Shown: positions 27,131 to 35,004 of the stretch, piece by piece
Numbering within the stretch: position 1 is the stretch's first letter
Layout: each line of letters begins with the position of its first letter
From: Bacteroides sp. GM023
GTDB lineage: Bacteria; Bacteroidota; Bacteroidia; Bacteroidales; Bacteroidaceae
NCBI RefSeq assembly: GCF_014750685.1
Contig: NZ_JAAXGE010000007.1
Span: forward strand, 496,001-560,000
Reading direction: 5' to 3'
Length of the DNA: 64,000 bases
Notes under the pieces: model-generated
What the model saw: the letters and a program-made list of their open reading frames with translations, nothing else
What the model was told of the DNA's origin: nothing
Databases searched by the model: none
Translations under genes and position numbers: made by a program

Positions 27131-27822
27131 GAAAAAGAAAGTTACATAGTGTCTGGTTGCTGGGATTGCTATTCCTGATGACTGCTTGTGGAGATGACGA
27201 CTATTATTATCCTTCGGTGCAACTGGAATTTGTTACAGTAGTAGCCGGCGAAGATGGTAGCATACAGACGCTTATACCTGATAAAGGGGAGCCGTTGCCT
27301 GTATTGGAAGACCGTACAGGGTCTACTATTTCTTCGAATACTTCCAGACGTGTAATGAGTAATTATGAAGTATTGACGGGCGGTGTCCGTATTTATTCTT
27401 TGCAGTCGCTTATAACGCCGGAGCCCAAACCGGAAGATGATCCGGTTTATAAAGACGGCGTAAAGACTGATCCTGTAGAGATGGTTAGCATTTGGCTTGG
27501 ACGGGATTATCTGAATATGATTCTGAATCTTAAAGTCAGCACGGGTAAAGGACATACCTTCGGTATAGTGGAAGATGTATCCGATTTGGAAACAAAAGGC
27601 ATTGTGAATATGTTATTATATCACGATGCGAACAGCGATGCGGAGTATTACAATCGACGCGCTTACATCTCTGTTCCTTTGGCGAAATATGTAAATGAAG
27701 AGGCTCCCGGACGAACGATAAAGATTAAATTTAAGTATTATACGTACGACCCAAATGGAGTTCCCGTAGAATCTGATAAGTATTGTGACCCCGGATTCGA
27801 CTATGTACCGGGGCAGAATTGA
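27127..27822 (+). CDS. NigD-like lipoprotein
   Basis: 231 residues from the ATG at 27127, overlapping the upstream stop (ATGA). A lipoprotein signal (LLFLMTAC, then GDDDYYYPS) places it in the envelope, probably surface exposed because of the acidic run after the cysteine. The body is beta-rich with WLGRDYLNMILNL and a conserved-looking acidic C-terminus, as in NigD-like proteins common in Bacteroidales. Their function is unknown. It is the fifth gene of the PASTA-rluD-ddl operon. Confidence 0.75.
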   Translation: MRKRKLHSVWLLGLLFLMTACGDDDYYYPSVQLEFVTVVAGEDGSIQTLIPDKGEPLPVLEDRTGSTISSNTSRRVMSNYEVLTGGVRIYSLQSLITPEPKPEDDPVYKDGVKTDPVEMVSIWLGRDYLNMILNLKVSTGKGHTFGIVEDVSDLETKGIVNMLLYHDANSDAEYYNRRAYISVPLAKYVNEEAPGRTIKIKFKYYTYDPNGVPVESDKYCDPGFDYVPGQN

Positions 27823-27836
27823 AGAATTGTGTATAT

Positions 27837-28229
27837 ATGTTTAAAATGAATCAGCTAGTCGTGGGAATATTTTTATTTCTTTCTTCCCTCTTCTCCTGTC
27901 AGCAGAAAGGGGACTTTCAGTCAATGAATGTAGAGGATTTTGATACTCTTATTCAGAATGAGGATATACAACGCCTGGATGTCCGTACATTGGCAGAATA
28001 TTCGGAAGGGCATATCGTCAAAACGATTAATATCAATGTAATGGATGATTCTTTTGCTGCAATGGCAGACTCGTTATTGCAAAAAGACAGACCGGTGGCT
28101 GTATATTGTCGTAGCGGCAAACGAAGCAAAAAGGCTGCTGCTATTCTGGGCGCAAAAGGCTATAAAGTCTTTGACCTTGATAAGGGATTCAATTCCTGGC
28201 AGGAAGCCGGAAAAGAGGTAGAGAAGTAA
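27837..28229 (+). CDS. Rhodanese-like lipoprotein
   Basis: 130 residues from the ATG at 27837; a second ATG lies at 27846. A hydrophobic N-terminus ends in a lipobox (SSLFSC then QQKGD), so it is likely lipid-anchored in the envelope. A single rhodanese domain follows, with LDVRTLAEYSEGHI and the active loop VYCRSGKRS containing the catalytic cysteine. Such domains transfer or carry persulfide sulfur. It sits 14 bp after the NigD-like stop and ends the operon before a hairpin terminator. Confidence 0.87.
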   Translation: MFKMNQLVVGIFLFLSSLFSCQQKGDFQSMNVEDFDTLIQNEDIQRLDVRTLAEYSEGHIVKTININVMDDSFAAMADSLLQKDRPVAVYCRSGKRSKKAAAILGAKGYKVFDLDKGFNSWQEAGKEVEK

Positions 28230-28248
28230 CAGACAATCATAAATGATG

Positions 28249-28298
28249 AACGGTGAACAATGGACGCGTCTTGCATTCTATGTTCACCGTTTATTTTT
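28249..28298. terminator. Terminator between the rhodanese gene and argF'
   Basis: AACGGTGAACA (28249-28259) pairs perfectly with TGTTCACCGTT (28281-28291), followed by TATTTTTT on the plus strand. It lies between convergent genes. Confidence 0.8.
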
Positions 28299-28325
28299 TA
28301 CAGCTTGTTCCAGTTTGCCATCCTG

Positions 28326-29282
28326 TTATTCCAGTCCTTCCAATAATCTTTTCAAAACCACTGTTGCTGATATTTCACGGTTGGCGGCTTCCGGGATAAC
28401 GATCGATTGCGGACTTTCAATAACATCATCTGTTACGATCATATTTCTGCGAACCGGAAGGCAATGCATGAAATAAGCATTGTTGGTAACAGCCATTTGA
28501 CGGTCGCTTACTGTCCACTCACGGTCTTTGCTCAATATCTGTCCGTAATTGTCGCCTGCATAGGCAGCCCAGTTCTTGGCATATATAAAGTCAGCTCCTT
28601 CAAAAGCTTTCATCTGGTCATACTCAACTTTGGCATTTCCTACAAATTCGGGAGCCAGATCGTATCCTTCAGGATGAGTAATGACAAAGTCATAATCGGT
28701 AGCGTTCATCCACTCAGCGAAAGAGTTGGGAACAGCCTGTGGCAGTGGACGGGGATGCGGAGCCCAAGTCATAACCACTTTCGGACGTGCCGTTTTCTTG
28801 TACTCTTCAATAGTAATCAAATCAGCAAAGCTCTGCAACGGATGGCGGGTTGCTGCTTCCATCGAGAATACCGGGCGGCCGGAATATTGAATAAATTGAT
28901 TTATAATAGTTTCCTGATAGTCGAAATCACGGTTCTCGAAGCGTGCAAACGAACGTACTCCGATGATATCGCAATAGCATCCCATCACAGGGATGGCTTC
29001 CAGCAGGTGTTCTGGTTTGTCCCCGTCCATGATAACACCACGTTCGGTTTCCAGTTTCCAGGCGCCTTGATTGATATCCAGCACCATAACGTTCATCCCT
29101 AGATTAAGCGCAGCTTTCTGTGTGCTTAGGCGGGTACGCAGGCTGGAGTTGAAGAAGATCATCATCAATGTCTTATTTCTTCCCAGTTCTACATATTTGA
29201 AACGGTCTTTCTTAATTACGAACGATTCTTCAATGGCTGATTTTAAATCGCCAATGTCCTGTACACAAGTAAATTTCTTCAT
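28326..29282 (-). CDS. argF': N-succinylornithine/N-acetylornithine carbamoyltransferase
   Basis: 318 residues from the ATG at 29282. Carbamoyl-phosphate binding shows as FFNSSLRTRLSTQ near 43-55, with HCLPVRRN near the C-terminus. In the Bacteroides fragilis enzyme a proline at residue 90 directs use of succinylornithine rather than acetylornithine; counted from this start, residue 90 here is the proline of DGDKPEHL. The reaction makes N-succinylcitrulline in the unusual Bacteroidetes arginine pathway. The match supports both the start choice and substrate. It lies 40 bp after proA on the same strand, so the two are probably co-transcribed. Confidence 0.92.
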   Translation of the reverse strand: MKKFTCVQDIGDLKSAIEESFVIKKDRFKYVELGRNKTLMMIFFNSSLRTRLSTQKAALNLGMNVMVLDINQGAWKLETERGVIMDGDKPEHLLEAIPVMGCYCDIIGVRSFARFENRDFDYQETIINQFIQYSGRPVFSMEAATRHPLQSFADLITIEEYKKTARPKVVMTWAPHPRPLPQAVPNSFAEWMNATDYDFVITHPEGYDLAPEFVGNAKVEYDQMKAFEGADFIYAKNWAAYAGDNYGQILSKDREWTVSDRQMAVTNNAYFMHCLPVRRNMIVTDDVIESPQSIVIPEAANREISATVVLKRLLEGLE

Positions 29283-29322
29283 TTTATCTATCATTAATTC
29301 GTTATTGTCTTATGAATTCATC

Positions 29323-30576
29323 CTACCATCTTGTCTGTCCATATCCTTCGATGATCCACTTGTAAGAAGTGATTTCTTCCAGTCCCATCGGTCCTCGTGC
29401 ATGTAGCTTTTGCGTGCTAATGCCTATTTCGGCTCCTAAACCGAATTGTGCTCCGTCAGTGAAAGCGGTAGATACATTCGCGTATACACAAGCAGCATCT
29501 ACTATCTTAATAAACAAAGCCGCACGCTCCTTGTTTTCCGTAACGATACATTCGCTATGCTTGGAACTGTTCTCCTGAATATGTCCCAAAGCATCTTCAA
29601 AACTCTTCACGGTCTTGACAGCCATTTTGTAATCTAGGAATTCAGTTCCGAAACTCTCCGCATTCGCATGCTGCAAAAGTTCGGCAGGATAGTGCCCTTC
29701 CAATGCTTGATAAGCCTGTGGATCAGCATAAATAATCACATGGCTGTCTTTCAATTTCTCGCAAAGCACAGGAAGCTCAGCCAGCCTTTTCTCATGTACA
29801 ATGGTGCAATCCAATGCATTGCATACACTCACCCTGCGTGTCTTGGCATTGTGGATAATGTCTGCTCCTTTGCTTGCATCTCCAAATTCGTCAAAGTAGG
29901 TATGGCAAATACCTGCCCCAGTTTCAATAACAGGGATCCTGGCATTTTCGCGTACAAAATTGATAAGGCCACTACTTCCTCTCGGGATAATCAGATCGAC
30001 ATAGCCTACTGCGTTCAGCAACGCCGCCGTAGCTTCCCTATCTGCCGGAAGCAGTTCTACAATATGTGGATTGACATTGAATTTTTTCAATACTTCATGA
30101 ATCACACTGATTATAGCCCGATTGGAACAATCTGCATCACTTCCCCCTTTCAGTATGCAAGCATTCCCGCTTTTCAGACAAAGAGAAAATACGTCGAAAC
30201 TGACATTCGGACGAGCTTCGTAAATAATCCCTATTACTCCGAAAGGTACACTGATCTTTGTCAACTTCATCCCGTTTGGGCGGACAGTCTCTTTCAGCAC
30301 CCTACCCAGAGGAGAGGGAAGTGTAGCTACATTGCGTGTGTCCGCCGCAATACCTTTCAAGCGTTCTTCCGTCAATTTCAACCGGTCGTATTTCGGATCA
30401 TTTTTATCCATTCGTGCGAGATCTTTTTCATTCTCTGCAAGAATGAAAGACGTTTTTGCAACCGCTGCATCAGCTACTGCATTTAAAATCTGATTGATGG
30501 TATCATCATTCAGTAAGGCTAATTCCCGACTTGCTGCCTGCACAGCAGCAAAGGTTTCGTTTAAATCTGTAGTCAT
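29323..30576 (-). CDS. proA: Gamma-glutamyl phosphate reductase
   Basis: 417 residues of the aldehyde-dehydrogenase fold, with a Rossmann half carrying VIGIIYEARPNVSFD and LIIPRGSSGLI, and the catalytic cysteine in ETGAGICHTYFD. It reduces gamma-glutamyl phosphate to the semialdehyde with NADPH, the second step of proline synthesis. Its partner proB lies about 4.8 kb away, with accessory genes between. A promoter (-7 TATATTTG) lies just upstream, so proA-argF' does not depend on proB transcription. Confidence 0.95.
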   Translation of the reverse strand: MTTDLNETFAAVQAASRELALLNDDTINQILNAVADAAVAKTSFILAENEKDLARMDKNDPKYDRLKLTEERLKGIAADTRNVATLPSPLGRVLKETVRPNGMKLTKISVPFGVIGIIYEARPNVSFDVFSLCLKSGNACILKGGSDADCSNRAIISVIHEVLKKFNVNPHIVELLPADREATAALLNAVGYVDLIIPRGSSGLINFVRENARIPVIETGAGICHTYFDEFGDASKGADIIHNAKTRRVSVCNALDCTIVHEKRLAELPVLCEKLKDSHVIIYADPQAYQALEGHYPAELLQHANAESFGTEFLDYKMAVKTVKSFEDALGHIQENSSKHSECIVTENKERAALFIKIVDAACVYANVSTAFTDGAQFGLGAEIGISTQKLHARGPMGLEEITSYKWIIEGYGQTRW

Positions 30577-30614
30577 TTGCTCCTTTTTTGCATTAAATGG
30601 AAAGATAAACTATG

Positions 30615-30622
30615 CAAATATA
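30615..30622 (-). promoter_or_regulatory. -7 box (TATATTTG) for proA
   Basis: Minus-strand TATATTTG lies 38 bp before the proA ATG at 30576. No -33 TTTG is seen at normal spacing. Confidence 0.6.
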
Positions 30623-30683
30623 GTGAATGATGTGAATAAAACTTATTGAAAGGTGAAATAAATGTTCTTCTTTATTTATAATA

Positions 30684-31109
30684 TTAGTTGATTTGTGGAT
30701 ATCCGTATGTCTCCTTTACTTTGATTGGAAGAATCACTTGGATTAAATAACCTATTTTCTGATCTTCACAGTATAGAGTAGTTTCTGTTTCTCTTTTTTT
30801 ATATGGTTCATGTGTGTGCTTGGGAACTCCTGTTATGTACAAAACCCAACGCCCTTCTGCTTTTATGTAGAATTTTATATGTCCATATACGTTAGCGTAA
30901 GAACCGCGAATGAAAAAATCGGGGGCGTATTGTGAGTGCCCATTTACTTTTGTAGCTACATCTTCTATGGTTACTGCATCAATATCAACTTTTTTCCATT
31001 TCATATTTTCATCCTGCATATAAAAGAATGCAGGTATATAGCTTAAAGGCAATGTTTTGACTAATTCGGTATACATTATTTTAAGTGGATTAATCCATTT
31101 CATATTCAT
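30684..31109 (-). CDS. Uncharacterised 141-residue protein
   Basis: Not recognised. The start ATG at 31109 overlaps the end of the upstream gene by 20 bp, suggesting coupling. There is no signal peptide or membrane segment. The C-terminal half is beta-rich with many aromatic and basic residues (GHIKFYIKAEGRWVLYITG, CEDQKIGYLIQVILPIKV). It is the last gene of an AT-rich run of small genes between proA and proB, with base composition unlike the flanking biosynthetic genes. Confidence 0.65.
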   Translation of the reverse strand: MNMKWINPLKIMYTELVKTLPLSYIPAFFYMQDENMKWKKVDIDAVTIEDVATKVNGHSQYAPDFFIRGSYANVYGHIKFYIKAEGRWVLYITGVPKHTHEPYKKRETETTLYCEDQKIGYLIQVILPIKVKETYGYPQIN

Positions 31110-31368
31110 AAATTACATCCCAAGATTCTATCTCGTTTAAATAATCCAACCCTATCGACAGACTAGGCTTGATTCGGCGACTAGTTGTATCTACATAGCA
31201 ATAATCACCTTTCTCACAATCATATTCGACACTCATCATTCCTTTGGGCGGATGAGACTTAGGAAAATCAGGTGTCATGATTTTCTTAGGCTTGTTCCTT
31301 TCATATATTACCCATGAATAGAGCCCGGTGAAAATGATGAGTGCGAATATTTTGGCTCTTCTTTTCAT
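31090..31368 (-). CDS. Small membrane-anchored protein, unknown
   Basis: 92 residues. A basic N-terminus and one hydrophobic segment (about 7-22, FALIIFTGLYSWVIY) suggest an inner-membrane anchor with the rest in the periplasm. The remainder is charged, with a pair of cysteines (YDCEKGDYCYVD) that could form a disulfide. No known domain was recognised. It overlaps the downstream 141-residue gene and starts 16 bp after the GIY-YIG-like gene stop. Confidence 0.6.
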   Translation of the reverse strand: MKRRAKIFALIIFTGLYSWVIYERNKPKKIMTPDFPKSHPPKGMMSVEYDCEKGDYCYVDTTSRRIKPSLSIGLDYLNEIESWDVIYEYEMD

Positions 31369-31384
31369 TCTTTATCAGAATTGT

Positions 31385-31882
31385 TTAATCTTGAAGATTA
31401 GCAAACGGGCGTTTGAATTGGTGGTCTGACTTAAATGCTTGAATCATTTCACGCTCTACATTACGTGGTTCTTCATGAACTAAAACTTTCCAACAGACAA
31501 TTAATGATCTTGAATCTTTCAATTGCCAGATATACCGACCCCCTTTATGTCCTACGGCTTTCTCTTGTCCAAATTGTAAATATTGTCTTAGGCGGGAATA
31601 TAGTGTTGCATTGCTTTCTGTTCCTCCGGCTTTACCAATATAGAGTATGTCGGTGTCTTCTACCCATTCGTTTTGTAATGTTTCAATACTTACGTTGGGA
31701 TTATCTCCTTTAAAGAAGCCTCCGGTACCGTGAACTAAAAAAGTCGGACTATCTTTGTTTTCACGTAGTACAGCATAAACTCCCATTTCTTTGGGAATAC
31801 AAAGATTATTCTCCATAAGTTCTTGCATTGTTTTAAATCCGGTGAAACCGTTAGCTTTTAATGCTTCTCTTGAATCCATCAT
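31385..31882 (-). CDS. GIY-YIG-like nuclease-fold protein
   Basis: 165 residues from tandem ATGs at 31882/31879; the longer frame from 31936 would overlap the upstream gene more deeply. The GIY-YIG pattern is visible in order: GVYAVLR near 32, ILYIGKAGG near 76, LYSRLRQYLQFG with the conserved arginine near 90, and a late glutamate in EREMIQAFK. The N-terminal helix resembles modules fused to such domains. Family members cut DNA or act in repair and mobile elements; here the role is unknown. It lies inside the accessory run between proA and proB. Confidence 0.6.
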   Translation of the reverse strand: MMDSREALKANGFTGFKTMQELMENNLCIPKEMGVYAVLRENKDSPTFLVHGTGGFFKGDNPNVSIETLQNEWVEDTDILYIGKAGGTESNATLYSRLRQYLQFGQEKAVGHKGGRYIWQLKDSRSLIVCWKVLVHEEPRNVEREMIQAFKSDHQFKRPFANLQD

Positions 31883-31899
31883 TTTTATAATTAAAAGGG

Positions 31900-32193
31900 T
31901 TAATAATATATGCTTTCCAACATTGTTTCCGTGCAACTATATATAATTGCTGTTATAACTAAGCCAAGAATAGCTCCTATAAGAGAGGAGTTTGCTTTTT
32001 TACGGTTGCTTGTCCAGAATACGAAAACTAAGACAAAGCCAATTAATGGGATGAGAAAACTTATCAACAAGTATCCTATATGGATATTGTTGTCACTATT
32101 AGTCTCGTCATTTTGCGGGCTACCGCAATTAGGGCAAACAGGTGCTTTACTTGAAATTTGCTTACCGCATTCTTTACAATAAATAAGTGCCAT
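31900..32193 (-). CDS. Zinc-ribbon membrane protein
   Basis: 97 residues. An N-terminal zinc ribbon (CKECG...CPNCG, residues 6-24) is followed by two membrane segments (about 38-60, IGYLLISFLIPLIGFVLVFV, and about 70-88, LIGAILGLVITAIIYSC). Such double-module proteins are common and mostly uncharacterised. The ATG shares one base with the stop of the upstream gene (TAATG arrangement), so translation is probably coupled. Confidence 0.75.
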   Translation of the reverse strand: MALIYCKECGKQISSKAPVCPNCGSPQNDETNSDNNIHIGYLLISFLIPLIGFVLVFVFWTSNRKKANSSLIGAILGLVITAIIYSCTETMLESIYY

Positions 32194-32678
32194 TATTTCT
32201 TGTTATTTTGGGTTGAATATACAGATGTTTGTTCGAAAATAGATTTGTCATGTTCATTGCAGTAAGCATATAACATGCTATCTTTTAAGACTAATATGAT
32301 GGTACTGTTATACTGTTCTTTCTCTTTATGACAAGATTTAAAGCCATCACATACATAGATAGAGTCGATGTCTAATAGTGGAAAATCATCAATAGTACAA
32401 TTGGCAATGTTTGTATGAAATTTGGGATTGCCTATCGTGTATAAATTACATTGCTTTATCAGTGTGTCAGAGTAATTAACAAAGTATGTATCCGCTTTTT
32501 TATAAAGCTTGAAAAAATCGCTTTTCTCGGGCATGATGTTATACCATGTACCGATATTGTTAATCTCTTGCTCTAGGCTATTTTTAAACCTGTTTGAATA
32601 GTCTGGCTTAAATAGAAGAATTGGAACTATTGTTACTATAAGAATAGCAAGTGTTCCCCAAAATACTTTATCTTTCAT
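32193..32678 (-). CDS. Membrane-anchored protein, unknown
   Basis: 161 residues with one N-terminal hydrophobic segment (about 6-24, FWGTLAILIVTIVPILLF), then a soluble region that should face the periplasm. That region includes several cysteines (KQCNLY, ANCTIDD, YVCDGFKSCHKE, AYCNEH). No domain was recognised. The stop overlaps the start of the zinc-ribbon gene. AT-rich composition matches its neighbours. Confidence 0.6.
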   Translation of the reverse strand: MKDKVFWGTLAILIVTIVPILLFKPDYSNRFKNSLEQEINNIGTWYNIMPEKSDFFKLYKKADTYFVNYSDTLIKQCNLYTIGNPKFHTNIANCTIDDFPLLDIDSIYVCDGFKSCHKEKEQYNSTIILVLKDSMLYAYCNEHDKSIFEQTSVYSTQNNKK

Positions 32679-32725
32679 AATTGGTAATGTTTATAATTAA
32701 TGTATACTTTGTGGAGATTAGATGT

Positions 32726-32950
32726 TTATTTCTTCTTAGATAATGCTTTCTTTTTGAATCTTCTCGCCATTCCTGTATAAATAATGTCATATGTTATGCC
32801 ATTATATTCGTATGGCGAACAGTATGGCTCAATAGTAGTTGCTGGGAGTTTACAAGAATGACGTAATGCAATCAGATAATTGCCGGATGTAGTTGGCAGA
32901 ATGGAAACATCTGTAATTTTTGGATCGAAGGGAATAAATGGATAGTTCAT
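32726..32950 (-). pseudogene. Short GIY-YIG-like protein, apparently truncated
   Basis: 74 residues from the ATG at 32950. It opens with MNYPFIPFDPKITDV and has the start of a GIY-YIG fold: SGNYLIALR near 28 and YDIIYTGMARR near 55. The frame then ends in a lysine-rich tail (RFKKKALSKKK) and a stop, before the arginine, glutamate and later helices that a GIY-YIG nuclease needs. That suggests a truncated copy, although a genuine short relative is possible. It lies beside a second GIY-YIG-like gene (31385-31882) in the same accessory run. Confidence 0.5.
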
Positions 32951-32981
32951 GTTTTTAATTTTAAATGAGTAATTATTGAGC

Positions 32982-33503
32982 TTATTTATAGATTGTAGCA
33001 ACTGAGTCACAGTTGTCATCATAGATGACAATTGATTTCACCTCAGATTTTTCTATATCTCTTTTTAAGGCATCGATTTGGTCGTCATAGCTGGAATTGT
33101 AACGTTCCGTTTTTCTGACTTTAGGAGATTGGCTAGTATCTTCGTTGTTAAAGACACTAACAAAAATGGATATAAGGATAATAATAACTATAATAGCCGT
33201 ACAACCCTTTTGCCTATCTATTGTATTATCATCTTGTAGTGGTATTAATGGGGGCTGAGATGATTGAACAAAGATAGCATTGTCATCTATTATAAAGTTG
33301 CCAAGTTGTACTTCTTTCTCGAATTCGTCAGACGAGAAATTTAGTCCCAATTCACTGAGATAGAAACCACGATTTCTAAGTCTTTGAGCTATTTTCTTTA
33401 TTTCATCTTTGTCTTGTGTACTCTTACGTTTATCTAATAGCTGCTTAATTTCTCGTGCTTGCTTAGTAGTAAAATACCACTTATTCTCAATTTTCATAAT
33501 CAT
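32982..33503 (-). CDS. Accessory protein with helical N-domain and central membrane segment
   Basis: 173 residues from the ATG at 33503 (alternative at 33497, which begins MKIENKWYF). The N-terminal half is helical (KWYFTTKQAREIKQLLDKRK to NRGFYLSELG), a module seen in Bacteroidales hypothetical proteins near GIY-YIG genes. A proline-rich linker, one membrane segment (about 98-116, TAIIVIIILISIFVSV) and a charged tail follow. Function is unknown. Upstream it approaches the candidate 58-residue ORF at 33568-33744. Confidence 0.6.
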   Translation of the reverse strand: MIMKIENKWYFTTKQAREIKQLLDKRKSTQDKDEIKKIAQRLRNRGFYLSELGLNFSSDEFEKEVQLGNFIIDDNAIFVQSSQPPLIPLQDDNTIDRQKGCTAIIVIIILISIFVSVFNNEDTSQSPKVRKTERYNSSYDDQIDALKRDIEKSEVKSIVIYDDNCDSVATIYK

Positions 33504-33567
33504 AGTATTTTTGCCATGCTGACTCCTGCTATGACCATTAATAAAAAGAAAGTGTGGAGTCATTCAT

Positions 33568-33744
33568 TTATTTAGTCGGGAGGCTCTGGTAAGCCCAAGG
33601 AACAAATAAACAATACCCCACACCTGTATGTAATGCATATTGATAATATGCATAGGAATACAAGTGACGAGTGTTATTGTTATCCCTGTTCCTTTTGAAA
33701 TTTACCAGATTTCCCGAACTAGGATAAAAGCGAAACACTTTCAT
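33568..33744 (-). CDS. Candidate 58-residue small protein
   Basis: An ATG at 33744 opens a frame to TAA at 33568. The peptide begins MKVFRFYPSSGNLVNFKRNR and is rich in tyrosine and asparagine (SYAYYQYALH), ending VPWAYQSLPTK. A -7 box TATATTTG at 33790-33783 lies 39 bp upstream, which is the right distance for a Bacteroides start. A 9-bp inverted repeat (ATGCATATT, 33633-33653) lies inside it. The alternative is a structured leader of the downstream genes. Confidence 0.4.
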   Translation of the reverse strand: MKVFRFYPSSGNLVNFKRNRDNNNTRHLYSYAYYQYALHTGVGYCLFVPWAYQSLPTK

Positions 33745-33782
33745 CTAATAATATGTAATGTTGCAATTATTGTGCAACGCTG

Positions 33783-33790
33783 CAAATATA
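33783..33790 (-). promoter_or_regulatory. -7 box (TATATTTG) for the accessory gene run
   Basis: Minus-strand TATATTTG lies 39 bp before the 58-residue ORF and about 280 bp before the first longer gene. If the small ORF is not translated, the transcript would have a long leader. Confidence 0.5.
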
Positions 33791-33837
33791 AGACATATTT
33801 TGCTTAATACAACACTCTTGGGGTATTGAAATTTTAT

Positions 33838-34746
33838 TTATGAATTTCTTTTCAGTGCTTCTTCATATACTTTTCGCACTCGTTCGCGGAGTGATAATGG
33901 ACGTATCACTGTTAATGAACGGCTACGTGAAAGTAGTTCCATGACGAAATCATTGGTAATTCTTAAACGCAGAGTGATACGGAATTCATCTTCCGTGTCG
34001 CAGATAATTTTTTGCGAATGATGTATTGGTACTGATTTTATAAATTTGCCATCGAGTGAATCATATGAAAGTTCAATGTCCTCAATTGGAATATCTGTCT
34101 GATCCCAGATGCCATAACAATCTTTGAATAGGCTTTCAATATCAATGGTGTTGTTTCGTTCAAAAGTATCTTCTTTAAGAATCTTTAGTTGGCTTATGCG
34201 GTCCACTCCGAATGTTTTCAATTTCCCATCTTCTATGGCTAATAAATACCAACGCTGATTGGATTCTTTTAGAAAGTGTGGGAAGACTATCTTTTGTTTG
34301 ACATTATCATTATAACGTACAAAAGTGTAATCGAACTCAACCGGATGGGAGCCTTTAATAGCACTGATTAGTTCTGGCAGAATCTGGCTACCGACAGGAC
34401 GATGATGTTCTGCAAGTATATATTCTTGTACTCCGCTATCCGCATTCATAGCACATAGAAGATCGAAGTTAAAGAGTAAGTTGTCATATTGGCCGTAAGG
34501 ATCCGGATACTCTTCTTCAATATAATAACCTTTTCCTTTTCGGAAGGCAATACTGATGTTGAAGAGTTCTACAATATCTTTGATATCCCGTTGGATAGTA
34601 CGAATATTTACTCCACAGGAATTGCCGCGTGCTGTTATACCTGTTTGAATGTATTCAATCAGTTCATCAGATGGTACATAGGGCTTGATCCCTTTTAACT
34701 TTCGGATAATAAGCAGATAGCGTTGTAATACTTCCATTTTTTCCAT
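33838..34746 (-). CDS. WYL-domain transcriptional regulator
   Basis: 302 residues. An N-terminal winged helix-turn-helix (about 1-70, with a recognition helix in VNIRTIQRDIKDI) precedes a WYL domain (about 130-200) with the signature block NQRWYLLAIEDGKLKTFGVDRI. A C-terminal WCX-like domain (about 210-302) follows. WYL proteins bind small ligands, often nucleic-acid derived, and many control mobile or defence genes. It is read toward the accessory run, but a 274-bp gap and a separate -7 box lie between. Its own promoter lies just upstream, next to the iteron-like arrays. Confidence 0.87.
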   Translation of the reverse strand: MEKMEVLQRYLLIIRKLKGIKPYVPSDELIEYIQTGITARGNSCGVNIRTIQRDIKDIVELFNISIAFRKGKGYYIEEEYPDPYGQYDNLLFNFDLLCAMNADSGVQEYILAEHHRPVGSQILPELISAIKGSHPVEFDYTFVRYNDNVKQKIVFPHFLKESNQRWYLLAIEDGKLKTFGVDRISQLKILKEDTFERNNTIDIESLFKDCYGIWDQTDIPIEDIELSYDSLDGKFIKSVPIHHSQKIICDTEDEFRITLRLRITNDFVMELLSRSRSLTVIRPLSLRERVRKVYEEALKRNS

Positions 34747-34766
34747 ATTCTTGTCTGTTTTGGGAG

Positions 34767-34774
34767 CAAAGATA
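34767..34774 (-). promoter_or_regulatory. -7 box (TATCTTTG) for the WYL regulator
   Basis: Minus-strand TATCTTTG lies 20 bp before the ATG at 34746. CAAA (plus strand 34789-34792) is only 14 bp away and is too close for a standard -33. Confidence 0.5.
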
Positions 34775-34925
34775 GGTTAGAAGGACGACAAAACTTGTCG
34801 GCATAGGAGAAATATTCAAAATAAGTACAGAAATGAAATAAACTTGCCTTGTTGTATAAAATAAGGCGGCATTATACAAATCTTAATTTTCTCTCTTGCT
34901 TATATTATTTTTTGAATTAGTAAAT

Positions 34926-35004
34926 GAGTTTTCGTTTGACAACTGTTGAGCGATAGTTTAACAGCTGTAGAGCGTTAGTTCAACAGTTGTCGAACGAAAA
35001 CTCG
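34926..35004. repeat. Iteron-like array A: three 22-bp units within inverted arms
   Basis: Three consecutive 22-bp units start at 34939, 34961 and 34983. They follow AC-N4-GT-N2-AGCG-N3-GTTYA (last unit degenerate), each centred on a short palindrome such as CAACTGTTG or ACAGCTGT. The outer arms (34926-34949 and 34980-35003) are complementary at 23 of 24 positions, so the array can fold into one large hairpin. Confidence 0.75.

Noticed and set aside
29668..30486. 272-codon plus-strand frame opposite proA
   Set aside because: Antisense to a full-length proA with an intact active-site cysteine; no promoter or family pattern seen.
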